DNA from: Paraburkholderia nodosa DSM 21604 | GTDB lineage: Bacteria; Pseudomonadota; Gammaproteobacteria; Burkholderiales; Burkholderiaceae | Direction of reading: 5' to 3' | Assembly: GCF_000519185.1 (NCBI RefSeq) | Contig: NZ_JAFA01000014.1 | Location: 1 to 64,000, forward strand | Length of the DNA stretch: 64,000 nucleotides | Shown here: positions 20,671 through 29,011 of the stretch, one piece after another | Numbering within the stretch: the first letter of the stretch is position 1 | Layout: each line of letters starts with the position of its first letter | The notes under the pieces: generated by a model | Told to the model about the DNA's origin: nothing | Database searches by the model: none | Seen by the model: only the letters and a program-made list of their open reading frames with translations | Position numbers and translations under genes: made by a program

Positions 20671-21807
20671 TCAGGCCAGCGCCGGCGCACGCGCCACCGC
20701 AAGCCGCTGCAACGCGACACCTTCGGCGTCGAACAGGTGACAGGCCTGCGGCGGCACATGCAAGCGTATGCGCTCGCCCACGCCAATGGGCGAATCGGCG
20801 GGCGCTTTCGCGACGAGCGTGCCCGCCGCGTGATCCGCGTGCAGATAACTATGCTCGCCCAGACGTTCGGCCAGTACCGTTGCGCACGCAATCGACTGAT
20901 CGTCGCCGTCGAGACGCAAATGCTCGGGCCGCACGCCCAACGTAACCGGTTGACCCCGTTGCAAGCCACTGCCGTTCACACAGGCAAGCAGCGTCTGCCC
21001 GCCTTCGAGCGTGACGCGCACGCCCTCTTCATCCACCGAGTTGACAGTCGCGTCGATGAAGTTCATGCGCGGCGAGCCGATGAACCCGGCCACGAAGCGC
21101 GACTTCGGGTGGTGATAGAGATCGAGCGGCGCGCCGCTTTGCGCCACGCTGCCGTAACGCTCCATGTCGGCGCCTGCGTGCAGCAGCACGATGCGGTCGG
21201 CGAGCGTCATCGCCTCGACCTGGTCGTGCGTGACATACACGACGCTGGCATCCGTGAAACGCTGGTGCAGGCGCGCGATCTCGATGCGCGTATGGCTGCG
21301 CAACGCGGCGTCGAGATTGGACAGCGGCTCGTCGAACAGGAACACGCCGGGCTCGCGCACGATGGCGCGGCCGATGGCGACGCGCTGCCGCTGCCCGCCC
21401 GACAACGCCTTGGGATGCCGGTCGAGCAGCGCCTCCAGTTGCAGGCTGCCCGCCGCGTCGCGCACGCGCCGCTCGATCTCGGCTTTCGGCACCTTCGCGA
21501 TCTTCAGGCCGAACGCGATGTTGTCGAACACCGTCATGTGCGGAAAGAGCGCGTAGCTCTGGAACACCATCGCCACGCCGCGCTCGGCGGCGGGCACGTC
21601 CGTCACCACGCGCGAACCGATGCGCAGTTCGCCTTCGCTTAACTCCTCGAGGCCCGCGATCATGCGCAGCAGCGTGGACTTGCCGCAGCCGGAAGGCCCG
21701 AGGAACACGCAAAACTCGTGATGCCCGATGTCGAGATCGACGCGCCGCACCACCGGCGGGTGATCGCCGTAGCGTTTGCCGACGCCCGAGAGCTGTATCG
21801 TCGCCAT
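20671..21807 (-). CDS. Sugar ABC transporter ATP-binding protein, UgpC/MalK-like
   Basis: The 378-residue protein has Walker A GPSGCGKSTLL (about residue 37), signature LSGGQRQRVAIGRA, Walker B VFLFDEPLSNLD and a C-terminal TOBE regulatory region ending in PQACHLFDAEG. It is the first gene of the sugar operon, and its start lies 12 bases from a perfect 20-base palindrome that looks like a LacI-type operator. Such ATPases sometimes serve more than one sugar transporter. Confidence 0.92.
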   Translation of the reverse strand: MATIQLSGVGKRYGDHPPVVRRVDLDIGHHEFCVFLGPSGCGKSTLLRMIAGLEELSEGELRIGSRVVTDVPAAERGVAMVFQSYALFPHMTVFDNIAFGLKIAKVPKAEIERRVRDAAGSLQLEALLDRHPKALSGGQRQRVAIGRAIVREPGVFLFDEPLSNLDAALRSHTRIEIARLHQRFTDASVVYVTHDQVEAMTLADRIVLLHAGADMERYGSVAQSGAPLDLYHHPKSRFVAGFIGSPRMNFIDATVNSVDEEGVRVTLEGGQTLLACVNGSGLQRGQPVTLGVRPEHLRLDGDDQSIACATVLAERLGEHSYLHADHAAGTLVAKAPADSPIGVGERIRLHVPPQACHLFDAEGVALQRLAVARAPALA

Positions 21808-21819
21808 GTTCTCGCCTCG

Positions 21820-21839
21820 AAATTTAAGCGCTTAAATTT
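21820..21839. promoter_or_regulatory. Candidate LacI-type operator O1
   Basis: AAATTTAAGCGCTTAAATTT is a perfect 20-base palindrome with the central CG usual for LacI-family sites. It lies 12 bases upstream of the ATPase start, where a bound repressor would block the sugar operon. It is AT-rich in an otherwise GC-rich setting. Confidence 0.75.
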
Positions 21840-21877
21840 TTACGCAGAAAACTTCCCGCAGCCCTTGCGCAGCGTGC

Positions 21878-21893
21878 ATTTAACCGCTTAAAT
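21878..21893. promoter_or_regulatory. Candidate LacI-type operator O2
   Basis: ATTTAACCGCTTAAAT differs from the core of O1 at one position. Its centre is 56 bases from that of O1 and about 128 bases before the repressor start. Two sites in the divergent gap would allow both operon repression and autoregulation. Confidence 0.65.
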
Positions 21894-22013
21894 TCGAATC
21901 CGGCATAATCGCGCATTCGTTGTCTCCGTTGATGTTGTGGGAGAAAAGTAGCAAACCCGGCCGCAGCATTGCAACATCTGAATCATCTTCCCTGAATGTG
22001 GGAAAGGTCCGAC

Positions 22014-23039
22014 ATGGTCACCTTGTCAGAAGTCGCGCGGCGTGCACGCGTCACGGCGGCTACCGTTTCGAACGTGCTGCGCAACCGCGAGAAGGTTCGC
22101 CCCGAGACGGCCGAGCGCGTGCTGCAGGCCATCGCCGAGCTGGGCTACCGGCCCAACCTCAATGCGCGCGCGCTCGCGCAGGGGCGCTCGTCCACGCTCG
22201 CGCTCATGCTCTCGAACATCTCCAACCCGTTCTATCCCGAGTTCGTGCTCGCGGCCGAGCGTGCCGCGCGCAAGGCGGGCCACTTCCTCATGGTCTGCAA
22301 CACCGACGACGACGCGCAAATCGGCCGCGCCTACCTGAACCAGATCGCGGGCACCTTCGCGGACGGCGTGCTCGTGATGAACACCGACATCGCCATGAAC
22401 GAACTGTGCATCTCGGCCATGCACAACGGCCCGATTCTGCTGGCGATGTGGGAGCACCCCGAGAATCCGCCCGTGCTGCCATGCGTGGCCGTGGACTTCG
22501 CGCGTGCGGGCGCGCTCGCGGCGCAGCATCTGCTTGAATTGGGACACCGAAATATCGCCATGCTGATCGGCGACGGCTGCGGCGGCCTCCAGGATGCCCG
22601 TTCGGAAGGATTCCGAACGGCCTTGCGCGAAGGCGGCGTGGACCCGGCGAACGTGGCGCAGATGCAGGTGCGCGACTCGATCGACTCCGGCTACGCGGCC
22701 TGCCAGCAATTGCTCGCGCAACACCCGCGCGTGAGCGCGATCTTCGCGACCAACGACCTGCTCGCGATCGGCGCGATCCAGGCGCTGGTCAGCATGGGCC
22801 GCGCCGTGCCCGGCGATGTATCCGTGATCGGCATCACCGACATTCAGCTCGCCCATCAGATGCGCCCCGCCCTCACCACGGTCGCGATCCAGACCGAGGC
22901 CGTGGCCGAGCTATCGATCCGCAGCCTGATCCGGCTGATCGACGAACCGGACCAGCAGCCGCCCATGGTGCTCGGGCCGCCGCCCGAGCTCGTCACACGC
23001 ATGTCCACGGGGCCGCGCAAGCGGCGCGCTCGGGCCTGA
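22014..23039 (+). CDS. LacI-family repressor of the galactoside operon
   Basis: I chose ATG 22014 because GGAAAGG lies 6 bases upstream and the helix-turn-helix begins at once (MVTLSEVARRARVTAATVSN), giving 341 residues; an ATG at 21996 is the alternative. The hinge helix NLNARALAQGRSSTLALML and a periplasmic-binding-protein-like effector domain (about 60-330) follow. The gene is divergent from the sugar importer and GH42 operon, with two palindromes between them. It probably represses that operon until the sugar or a derivative binds. Confidence 0.92.
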   Translation: MVTLSEVARRARVTAATVSNVLRNREKVRPETAERVLQAIAELGYRPNLNARALAQGRSSTLALMLSNISNPFYPEFVLAAERAARKAGHFLMVCNTDDDAQIGRAYLNQIAGTFADGVLVMNTDIAMNELCISAMHNGPILLAMWEHPENPPVLPCVAVDFARAGALAAQHLLELGHRNIAMLIGDGCGGLQDARSEGFRTALREGGVDPANVAQMQVRDSIDSGYAACQQLLAQHPRVSAIFATNDLLAIGAIQALVSMGRAVPGDVSVIGITDIQLAHQMRPALTTVAIQTEAVAELSIRSLIRLIDEPDQQPPMVLGPPPELVTRMSTGPRKRRARA

Positions 23040-23173
23040 CCCTGCGCGCGCCGGGCCTCGCTCGACAGGTGCGGGCGAAGCGCCGACAATGAATGCCCTT
23101 TACGGCGCCCCGTCCCGATCGGCGGGACCGGGCGCGCACACGTTCGCGCGCCGCGGCGCGCACGGGGCACTAC

Positions 23174-24331
23174 ATGCAGGACACAAACGCAAGCCATCGA
23201 CATTTCGACACGCTCATCGTCGGTGCCGGTTCGATGGGCATGGCGGCCGGCTACTATCTGAGCCGCCTCGGCAACAAGGTGCTGCTGCTCGACGCCGGCG
23301 ATCCGCCTCACGATCAGGGTGCGCATCACGGCGCGACCCGCCTCATTCGCCACGCCTATGGCGAAGGCGCCGCCTACGTGCCGCTCGCCTTGCGCGCCCG
23401 GCAGCTTTGGGAAGACCTCGAGCAGCAAACGCAGACTGCCCTTTTCGTGCGCACGGGCGTCGTCAATATCGGCTCGCCCGACGACGCCTACATGCGCGAG
23501 GTGCAGGCGAGCGCCGCCAGCCACGGCATCCCACTGGAAACGCTCGATGCCGCCACTGCCGGCAAGCGCTGGCCCGCGTGGCGGCTGCGGCCGGAGCAAA
23601 TCGCAAACTTCGAACCCGGCGCGGGCGTGCTCTATTGCGAGCGAGCGATCAGCACCTACCGCCAGTTCGCGACCGCGCTCGGCGCAACGCTGGGCACGAA
23701 TACGCGCGTCACGCGCATCGAGTGCCATGGGCGGGAGAGCGTCAACGTCTGGACCGACAGGAACGAAAAGTTCACCGCGCGCGACCTGATCGTGTGCGCC
23801 GGTAAATCGACTCGCGATCTGCTCGCGCCGCTGGGCCTCGAGATTCCGGTCACGCGCGTGCGCAAGAGTTTCGCGTGGTTCGTGGGCGAGCCCGGCCTCT
23901 TTGCGCCGGAGCGCTTCCCGGGCTTTTTCGTCGCCTCGGAAGTGGGCGGCTATTACGGGTTTCCCGATCTCGACGGCAGCGGCCTGAAGCTGGGCCGCCA
24001 CGACACCGGCGAGCCCCTCGCGGCGGACGCACCACTGGCGCCATTCGGCGCCGAGCCGAGCGATCTCGGCGATCTGCAAGCCTTCCTGGAACGCTACTTG
24101 CCGGGCGCGGGCAAGCTGCGCGTGGGCCGCGCCTGCGAATACGACATGACGCCGGACGAGCATTTCATCATCGACCGCGTGCCCACCTGCCCGAATGTGC
24201 ACATCGCGACCGGCTTTTCCGGGCATGGTTTCAAGTTCGCCAGCGCGATCGGCGAGGCACTGGCCGAGCGGATCACCCAGGGCGAAAGCCGTATCGACCT
24301 CGCGATGTTCGCGCGCAAGCGTTTTGCATGA
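23174..24331 (+). CDS. solA: N-methyl-L-tryptophan oxidase / monomeric sarcosine oxidase-like flavoenzyme
   Basis: From ATG 23174 the protein has 385 residues, close to the usual 370-390 of this family. The FAD fingerprint is TLIVGAGSMGMAAGYYLSRL. Near the C terminus CEYDMTPDEHFIIDR carries the cysteine expected to bind FAD covalently, and GFSGHGFKFASAIGEALAE is the conserved closing motif. It would oxidatively demethylate an N-methyl amino acid to give the amine, formaldehyde and hydrogen peroxide. It follows the LacI gene by 134 bases but shows no clear link to galactoside use. The exact substrate (N-methyltryptophan or sarcosine) is not resolved. Confidence 0.8.
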   Translation: MQDTNASHRHFDTLIVGAGSMGMAAGYYLSRLGNKVLLLDAGDPPHDQGAHHGATRLIRHAYGEGAAYVPLALRARQLWEDLEQQTQTALFVRTGVVNIGSPDDAYMREVQASAASHGIPLETLDAATAGKRWPAWRLRPEQIANFEPGAGVLYCERAISTYRQFATALGATLGTNTRVTRIECHGRESVNVWTDRNEKFTARDLIVCAGKSTRDLLAPLGLEIPVTRVRKSFAWFVGEPGLFAPERFPGFFVASEVGGYYGFPDLDGSGLKLGRHDTGEPLAADAPLAPFGAEPSDLGDLQAFLERYLPGAGKLRVGRACEYDMTPDEHFIIDRVPTCPNVHIATGFSGHGFKFASAIGEALAERITQGESRIDLAMFARKRFA

Positions 24332-24346
24332 CGCGACGGCTTAAGC

Positions 24347-25417
24347 CTAGTTCGCGGGAATCGTCACGACCGGCGCCTTGCTGCTCGTATCGGCCTCCGC
24401 GAGCGCCATGAGGTTTTGCAGGACCGTGAACGCGTATTTCGAGTCGAAGTCGGCGCGTTCGACCCAATACGCCGTGCCTTCGTAGTCGATCGCGACATAG
24501 GCGTCCGCCGGCGCTTTCGGCCCCTGGTGCACGATGATGATCGGCCGCGTTTCGCCCCCAATCAGCCCGACGGTCGGTTTCGTCGCGCCGCTCTGCACCT
24601 GGGCGTCCGGCACCTGCACCTGCGCGCCGATATTCGTGAGGATGCCGAGCACCGAGCGCGTCACCATGGGAATACGATTGCCGCCCTGAGCCGAGGGCCC
24701 GTAGACGATCTCGTAAGTACGCGTGTCCGCCGCGAGATGGAGCAGTTCGCGCACGCGCGCCAGGTCCGCCGAAACTTGCGGCGACTGCGCGCTGTTCGTC
24801 GCGCCGAGCGCGAGATACACCGTGTTCTTGCCGTTCTCGCTGCGCGACTCCACGTTCAGCTCGCCGGCCAGTTGCAGGCGCCGCAGCGCCTGCAACAACT
24901 GGAAGAAACCCGCCGAGCCCGCGCTGCCCTCTCCGCCCAGCGCGCTGCCGTTCTGCAGCCCGCCGATCGATTGCGCGCCGATACGCAGCAGCAGATCGAC
25001 CGGCATGCCGCCTTCGGCGAGCGGCATCATGAGTTCCGGCGCGAGCGGACGGATGTACGCGGAGGCGAAGGCTTCGCCCGTGGTCGGCGAGAACGTGAAG
25101 GTCGGGCGATTCGACCAGGATACGCTGCCGGTCGCGAGCGCATAGTTCGGCTGCGAGCCCGAACCGACATTGCCGGTCGCGCCCGCCGTCGAATCGAATT
25201 GATACGCGGCGATGATCGAACTCACCGAGAGAAAGGCGGGCGCGTCGCCGTAACGCAACCCGATCACCGCCGCGAGTATTCCGCGCTTTTTTGCATCGCC
25301 GAGCGCTCTTGCGTAATCGACCTGATCGGCGCGCAAGCGCGTCGGGCCGAGATGCACACACGCCGTGCCCAGCAAGGCCGAGCATGAAACCGCCAGAATC
25401 GTCGCTTTTGAAATCAT
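24347..25417 (-). CDS. Putative lipoprotein of unknown function
   Basis: The 356-residue product from ATG 25417 begins MISKATILAVSCSALLGTAC, a short hydrophobic signal ending in a weak lipobox (Cys20). I do not recognise a domain. The middle region is rich in Gly/Ala/Ser/Gln with few charged residues (about 60-150), and the C-terminal part (about 210-350) is more regular, with RPIIIVHQGPKAPADAYVAI. An upstream extension to 25474 is open but weaker. It is convergent with the oxidase gene (15 bases apart). It is probably anchored in the envelope. Confidence 0.6.
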   Translation of the reverse strand: MISKATILAVSCSALLGTACVHLGPTRLRADQVDYARALGDAKKRGILAAVIGLRYGDAPAFLSVSSIIAAYQFDSTAGATGNVGSGSQPNYALATGSVSWSNRPTFTFSPTTGEAFASAYIRPLAPELMMPLAEGGMPVDLLLRIGAQSIGGLQNGSALGGEGSAGSAGFFQLLQALRRLQLAGELNVESRSENGKNTVYLALGATNSAQSPQVSADLARVRELLHLAADTRTYEIVYGPSAQGGNRIPMVTRSVLGILTNIGAQVQVPDAQVQSGATKPTVGLIGGETRPIIIVHQGPKAPADAYVAIDYEGTAYWVERADFDSKYAFTVLQNLMALAEADTSSKAPVVTIPAN

Positions 25418-25530
25418 CGGAAGCCTGCGCGCCGGGCCGCGCAAAGAGAGTGGGTCCGCGCGCACAGGTAGCAAGCGTTGTGCCCCGATATTTCAGAAGC
25501 GCAAGCGTGACCCTTCCGGCGATGACACCC

Positions 25531-26835
25531 TCAACTGCGCGGCACGCACGATTGCGCCCGCGCCAGCAGCACTTCGCGGTCGCGCGCGTTTTGCGTGAGC
25601 GCGGCCGCGCGCTCGAATTCCGCGCGCGCTTCGGCATGGCGCGCCAGCTTTTCCAGCAGATCGCCGCGCGCGGCCGGCAGCCACGGATAGTGGCGCAGCG
25701 AGGGTTCCGCGCACAGCGCATCGACGAGATCGAGCGCCGCTTGCGGCCCCTGCGCCATGCCCACCGCCACGGCACGATTCAGGCGCACGACGGGCGAGTC
25801 GTCGAGTTTGAGCAGCGCGTCATAGATCGAGACGATCTGCGCCCAGTCGGTCGCCACCGCGCTCGGTGCGCGCGCATGGCAAGCCGCCAGCGCCGCCTGC
25901 AACGCGTACGGCCCTGGCGCACCGGCGCAGGCCGCGCCGCGCGCGATCGCGGCAAGCCCGCGCCGAATCAGGAGCGCGTCCCAGCGGCTACGGTCCTGGT
26001 CGGCGAGCAGCACGGCGCGCCCGGCCCGGTCCACGCGCGCGGGCAGGCGCGAAGCCTGCAGTTCCATCAACGCAACGAGGCCGTGCGCCTCGCCCTCGAG
26101 CGGAACGAGTTCCGCCAGCATGCGGCCAAGCCGCAGCGCTTCTTCGCACAGCGCGGGCCGTGTCCAGTCCGGGCCCGCCGTGGCTGCATAGCCCTCGTTG
26201 AAGATCAGATAAATCACTTCGAACACCGAAGCAAGTCGCGGCTCGAGGTCGGCCAGGCGCGGCACTTCGAACGGGACCTTCGCGGCCGCGAGCGTGCGCT
26301 TGGCCCGCACGATGCGCTGCGCGACGGTTGCCTCGGGCACGAGAAACGCGCGCGCGATCTCCGCCGTGGTGAGGCCGCCGAGCAGACGCAGCGTGAGCGC
26401 GGCGCGTCCTTCCTTCGGCAGCACGGGGTGGCACGCCACGAACACGAGCCGCAGCAAATCGTCGCCGATCTCGTCCTCGCGCGCGGCGTCGAGCGCCTCC
26501 ACGAAGTCGGGCGCGAAGTGCGCCTCGAGCGCTTCGAGGTCGGCGCCCATCGCCTCGTGCGCGCGGGCATGCGAGGCCGCGCGACGCAGCCGGTCGAGCG
26601 CGCGATGTTTCGCGGCGGTCATGAGCCACGCTCCGGGGTTCTCGGGAATGCCGCTCGCGGGCCAGCTTTCCAGCGCGGCGACGAACGCGTCCTGCGCGAT
26701 TTCCTCGGCCACGCCCACGTCGCGCACGATGCGCGCGGCGTGGGCGATCACCTTCGCCGACTCGATGCGCCACACGGCCTCGACCGCGCGGCGCGTCGCC
26801 GTGAATGGGTCGTGAGGGTCGCGCGCTTGCGTCAC
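25531..26835 (-). CDS. ECF sigma factor of the ECF42 type with C-terminal TPR-like extension
   Basis: The start is most likely GTG 26835, whose last two bases plus A form the stop of the upstream VOC gene (GTGA overlap), giving 434 residues. A sigma-2 region (about 20-90, with EIAQDAFVAALESWP and NPGAWLMTAAKHRALDRLRR) is followed by sigma-4 (about 125-180, LTTAEIARAFLVPEATVAQR). A long C-terminal part (about 190-434) ends in TPR-like helices (GDLLEKLARHAEARAEFERA). ECF42 sigmas are known for this extension and for DGPF-protein neighbours, both present here. No anti-sigma gene is adjacent, so the extension may control activity. It should direct RNA polymerase to the DGPF genes; see the site at 27777. 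Confidence 0.85.
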   Translation of the reverse strand: MTQARDPHDPFTATRRAVEAVWRIESAKVIAHAARIVRDVGVAEEIAQDAFVAALESWPASGIPENPGAWLMTAAKHRALDRLRRAASHARAHEAMGADLEALEAHFAPDFVEALDAAREDEIGDDLLRLVFVACHPVLPKEGRAALTLRLLGGLTTAEIARAFLVPEATVAQRIVRAKRTLAAAKVPFEVPRLADLEPRLASVFEVIYLIFNEGYAATAGPDWTRPALCEEALRLGRMLAELVPLEGEAHGLVALMELQASRLPARVDRAGRAVLLADQDRSRWDALLIRRGLAAIARGAACAGAPGPYALQAALAACHARAPSAVATDWAQIVSIYDALLKLDDSPVVRLNRAVAVGMAQGPQAALDLVDALCAEPSLRHYPWLPAARGDLLEKLARHAEARAEFERAAALTQNARDREVLLARAQSCVPRS

Positions 26836-27254
26836 GAACCGTGCGCGCCCTTTTCGACCGCCGCCGGCGACATGTACATCAGCTCCCAGATGTGGCCGTC
26901 GGGGTCTTCGAAGCTGCGTCCGTACATCTCGGTGCCGCACTCCATCGGCGGGCGCTTCGAGGTGCCGCCCGCCGCGAGCGCCTTTTCGACGAGCCCGTCG
27001 ACTTCCTCGCGCGACACGCACGAGAGGCAGGTCAGCACCTCGGTGCTTTCGCGGGCGTCCACGAGCGCCTTGTCGGTGAAGCCGCGCATGAAATCCGTGG
27101 TGAGCAGCATGGCGTACATGTTCTCGCCCAGCACCATGCAGGCGGCCTTGTCATTGGTGAATTTCGGGTCGAACTTGAAGCCGAGCTGGCCGAAGAAGTC
27201 CATCGAGCCCTTGAGATCGCGCACGCCCAGATTGACGAAGATGTGCTTATGCAT
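26832..27254 (-). CDS. VOC/glyoxalase-superfamily protein
   Basis: From ATG 27254 the protein has 140 residues: MHKHIFVNLGVRDLKGSMDF and, near the end, YGRSFEDPDGHIWELMYMSP, the paired beta-alpha-beta-beta-beta pattern of the vicinal-oxygen-chelate fold. The C-terminal Glu is a likely metal ligand. Members include glyoxalases, dioxygenases and resistance proteins, so the reaction cannot be named. It overlaps the ECF42 gene by a GTGA and follows a DGPF gene by 31 bases, so the three are one unit. Confidence 0.8.
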   Translation of the reverse strand: MHKHIFVNLGVRDLKGSMDFFGQLGFKFDPKFTNDKAACMVLGENMYAMLLTTDFMRGFTDKALVDARESTEVLTCLSCVSREEVDGLVEKALAAGGTSKRPPMECGTEMYGRSFEDPDGHIWELMYMSPAAVEKGAHGS

Positions 27255-27285
27255 GATTGGAGCCTCACTGTGATCGGGTAAATGT

Positions 27286-27708
27286 TCAGGATGCCTTACG
27301 CTCTTCCTGGAGCTGTCGAAAACTCTCGACGCCCTCGCACTGCGGAAGTTCGTCGAGTTCATAGAGCTGCCGCACTTCGACCTCGCCTTCGGCGTGCTTG
27401 CCGAACGGCGATGGGAACCGGCGCGCCCATTCGAGCGCTTCGTCGCGCGAGCGGACCTGGATCAGCGTATAGCCGGCAATCAGCTCCTTCGTTTCGGCGA
27501 ACGGGCCGTCGACGATCGTGGGCTTGCCGTTGGTGTAGTGCACGCGAAAGCCGCGCGAGCTGGGCTGCAGGCCCGAGGCGTCGAGCAGCACGCCGGCCTT
27601 CGCCAGTTCCTCGTGATAGCGGGCCATCTCGGCGAATATTTCCACGTCGTCGGGCGGCTCGCCCGCTTCGGTCAACGCGTTGGCGCGCACCATGATCATG
27701 AATCGCAT
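27286..27708 (-). CDS. YCII-related DGPF-domain protein
   Basis: The 140-residue protein starts at ATG 27708 behind AGGAGA; codons further upstream are open but not supported. It begins MRFMIMVRANALTEAGEPPD and carries the family motif IVDGPFAETKELIAGY. DGPF proteins resemble the small YCII fold and have no firmly known biochemical role, but they are the hallmark neighbours of ECF42 sigma factors. Its product probably belongs to the same stress response. A candidate ECF42 promoter lies 69-95 bases upstream. Confidence 0.88.
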   Translation of the reverse strand: MRFMIMVRANALTEAGEPPDDVEIFAEMARYHEELAKAGVLLDASGLQPSSRGFRVHYTNGKPTIVDGPFAETKELIAGYTLIQVRSRDEALEWARRFPSPFGKHAEGEVEVRQLYELDELPQCEGVESFRQLQEERKAS

Positions 27709-27776
27709 TGTCTTCTCCTGAATGTGACGTTCGGGTGTTCGAAGCAAGCGGCACCCGTGGGTGCGCTCATGAACAC

Positions 27777-27803
27777 GACGCGCGGGGCGCACGGAAATCG
27801 ACA
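27777..27803 (-). promoter_or_regulatory. Candidate ECF42 promoter of the DGPF-VOC-sigma unit
   Basis: On the minus strand TGTCGA (27803-27798) is followed after 17 bases by CGTC (27780-27777). As I remember it, ECF42 promoters have TGTCGA at -35 and a CGA/TC-type -10, so this fits. Transcription would start near 27770 and read the DGPF, VOC and sigma genes, which would make the sigma factor autoregulated. Confidence 0.5.
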
Positions 27804-27857
27804 ACGGCCAGCGATATTTTTTACGGGCCTGGGGAAACTACCTGGAGAGGCGCCGCC

Positions 27858-28211
27858 TCAACGGAAACACGGACCGGTTTCGCGCACTTCGACGCTCGCC
27901 CATTGCGCCGCGGGACAGCGCTGCGCGATGGCGAGCGCTTCGTCGCGCGTAGCGCAATCGACGAGGAAAAAGCCGCCGATCATCTCCTTCGCCTCGGCGA
28001 ACGGGCCGTCGACGATGCTCGTGCGCCCTTCGCGCACCTGCACGCGTGCGCCGCTGGTGTCGGCGGTGAGCGCGTGCGCGTCGATCAGCTTGCCCTCGGC
28101 GGCGAGTTCGTCGGCGAACTCGACCATGCGCGCGTAGAGCGCCTCGCCTTCGGATGGCGCGCGCGTGTCGCGCTGGCCGCGCGGCTCGGCGATGAGCAGC
28201 ATGAATGGCAT
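27858..28211 (-). CDS. YCII-related DGPF-domain protein, second copy
   Basis: The 117-residue protein begins MPFMLLIAEPRGQRDTRAPS and shares the motif IVDGPFAEAKEMIGGFFLVD with the copy at 27286. The two are clearly homologous but diverged. GAGAGGAC lies upstream of the ATG. It is separated from the other DGPF gene by 149 bases containing the candidate ECF42 promoter, and from the TetR gene by 94 bases. No separate TGTCGA box is visible in front of it. Confidence 0.85.
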   Translation of the reverse strand: MPFMLLIAEPRGQRDTRAPSEGEALYARMVEFADELAAEGKLIDAHALTADTSGARVQVREGRTSIVDGPFAEAKEMIGGFFLVDCATRDEALAIAQRCPAAQWASVEVRETGPCFR

Positions 28212-28305
28212 GAGCGTGTCCTCTCAGTCAGCCTGCGATCCTGAAAGGCAAGAGTCTATTCCAGAAAAACCGTGGCGCGTCGGGGCCGCGCGCGCTTGCG
28301 GGCGC

Positions 28306-28923
28306 TCAGGCGTAGCGCGCGAGGAAGAGATCGGCGGACGACTCGGCGACCTGGCGCTGCTGCGCGTCGTCGAGCGGGGACTGGCCCATCGCGACCTGCG
28401 GCCAGAAGGCGAACGCCTTCACGATGCCGTGCAGTTGCTGCGAGGCAAATGCCGGGTCGGTCGTTTTCAGACGGCCATCGGCGGCGGCGGCGCGCACCCA
28501 GACTGTGACGTCCTCTTCGCGCTCGCCGATGCGGGCCACCATGTCGCGCGCGCGTTCGGGCGAGTGGATGCCCGCCGAGATCGCCACGCGCGCGAGCTTG
28601 AAAAACGCTTCGTCGCTCAGGAGCCGCAACTTGCGCATTAGCAGCTCGACGAGTTGCGCGCGCAGCGGCTCGCCGGCGCGGTAGGACGGCGCGTCGGCGG
28701 TCGCGCTCGCGTCCCAGAGCTGGCACAGGATCGACGCGAACAGCGCCTCCTTGCTCGGGAAATGGTTGTAGACCGTGCGCTTCGAGACGCTCGCGCGCGC
28801 CGCAATACGGTCCATGCTCGTGGCGTCGAAGCCGGAAGCCAGAAATTCGTCGATGGCCGCCGCGACGATGGCGGCGCGCTTGCGGTCGGTCAGGCGCTGA
28901 GGGGTGGCTGGGGTGCAATCCAT
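28306..28923 (-). CDS. TetR-family transcriptional regulator
   Basis: The 205-residue protein has the N-terminal TetR DNA-binding domain (about 12-58, with FDATSMDRIAARASVSKRTV and YNHFPSKEALF) and an all-helical ligand domain with an AefR-like C terminus. It is divergent from the metallo-hydrolase gene at 29012, and the 88-base gap contains repeated AGTTTA-type sequences that could be its operator. It probably represses that gene and itself. It lies upstream of the DGPF genes in the same direction, so read-through is possible. Confidence 0.88.
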   Translation of the reverse strand: MDCTPATPQRLTDRKRAAIVAAAIDEFLASGFDATSMDRIAARASVSKRTVYNHFPSKEALFASILCQLWDASATADAPSYRAGEPLRAQLVELLMRKLRLLSDEAFFKLARVAISAGIHSPERARDMVARIGEREEDVTVWVRAAAADGRLKTTDPAFASQQLHGIVKAFAFWPQVAMGQSPLDDAQQRQVAESSADLFLARYA

Positions 28924-28943
28924 TTCAGAATCTTACACCAGAC

Positions 28944-28980
28944 AGTTTACTTTTCGCCAGAATAAACTACACTGTGCAGT
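28944..28980. promoter_or_regulatory. Candidate TetR operator region
   Basis: AGTTTA at 28944-28949 is inverted as TAAACT at 28963-28968, and ACTGTGCAGT at 28971-28980 is a short palindrome. CAGTTTACTT and CAGTCTACTT repeat directly on either side. The cluster lies between the divergent TetR and hydrolase genes, where the regulator would be expected to bind. The exact site is uncertain. Confidence 0.4.
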
Positions 28981-29011
28981 CTACTTCCTGTTTCCAAAGG
29001 CAGCCGCCGAC

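Noticed and set aside
25475..25775. Extending the lipoprotein frame upstream into the sigma gene
   Set aside because: The extra codons lie within or against the ECF42 gene and the signal sequence begins at Met 25417.
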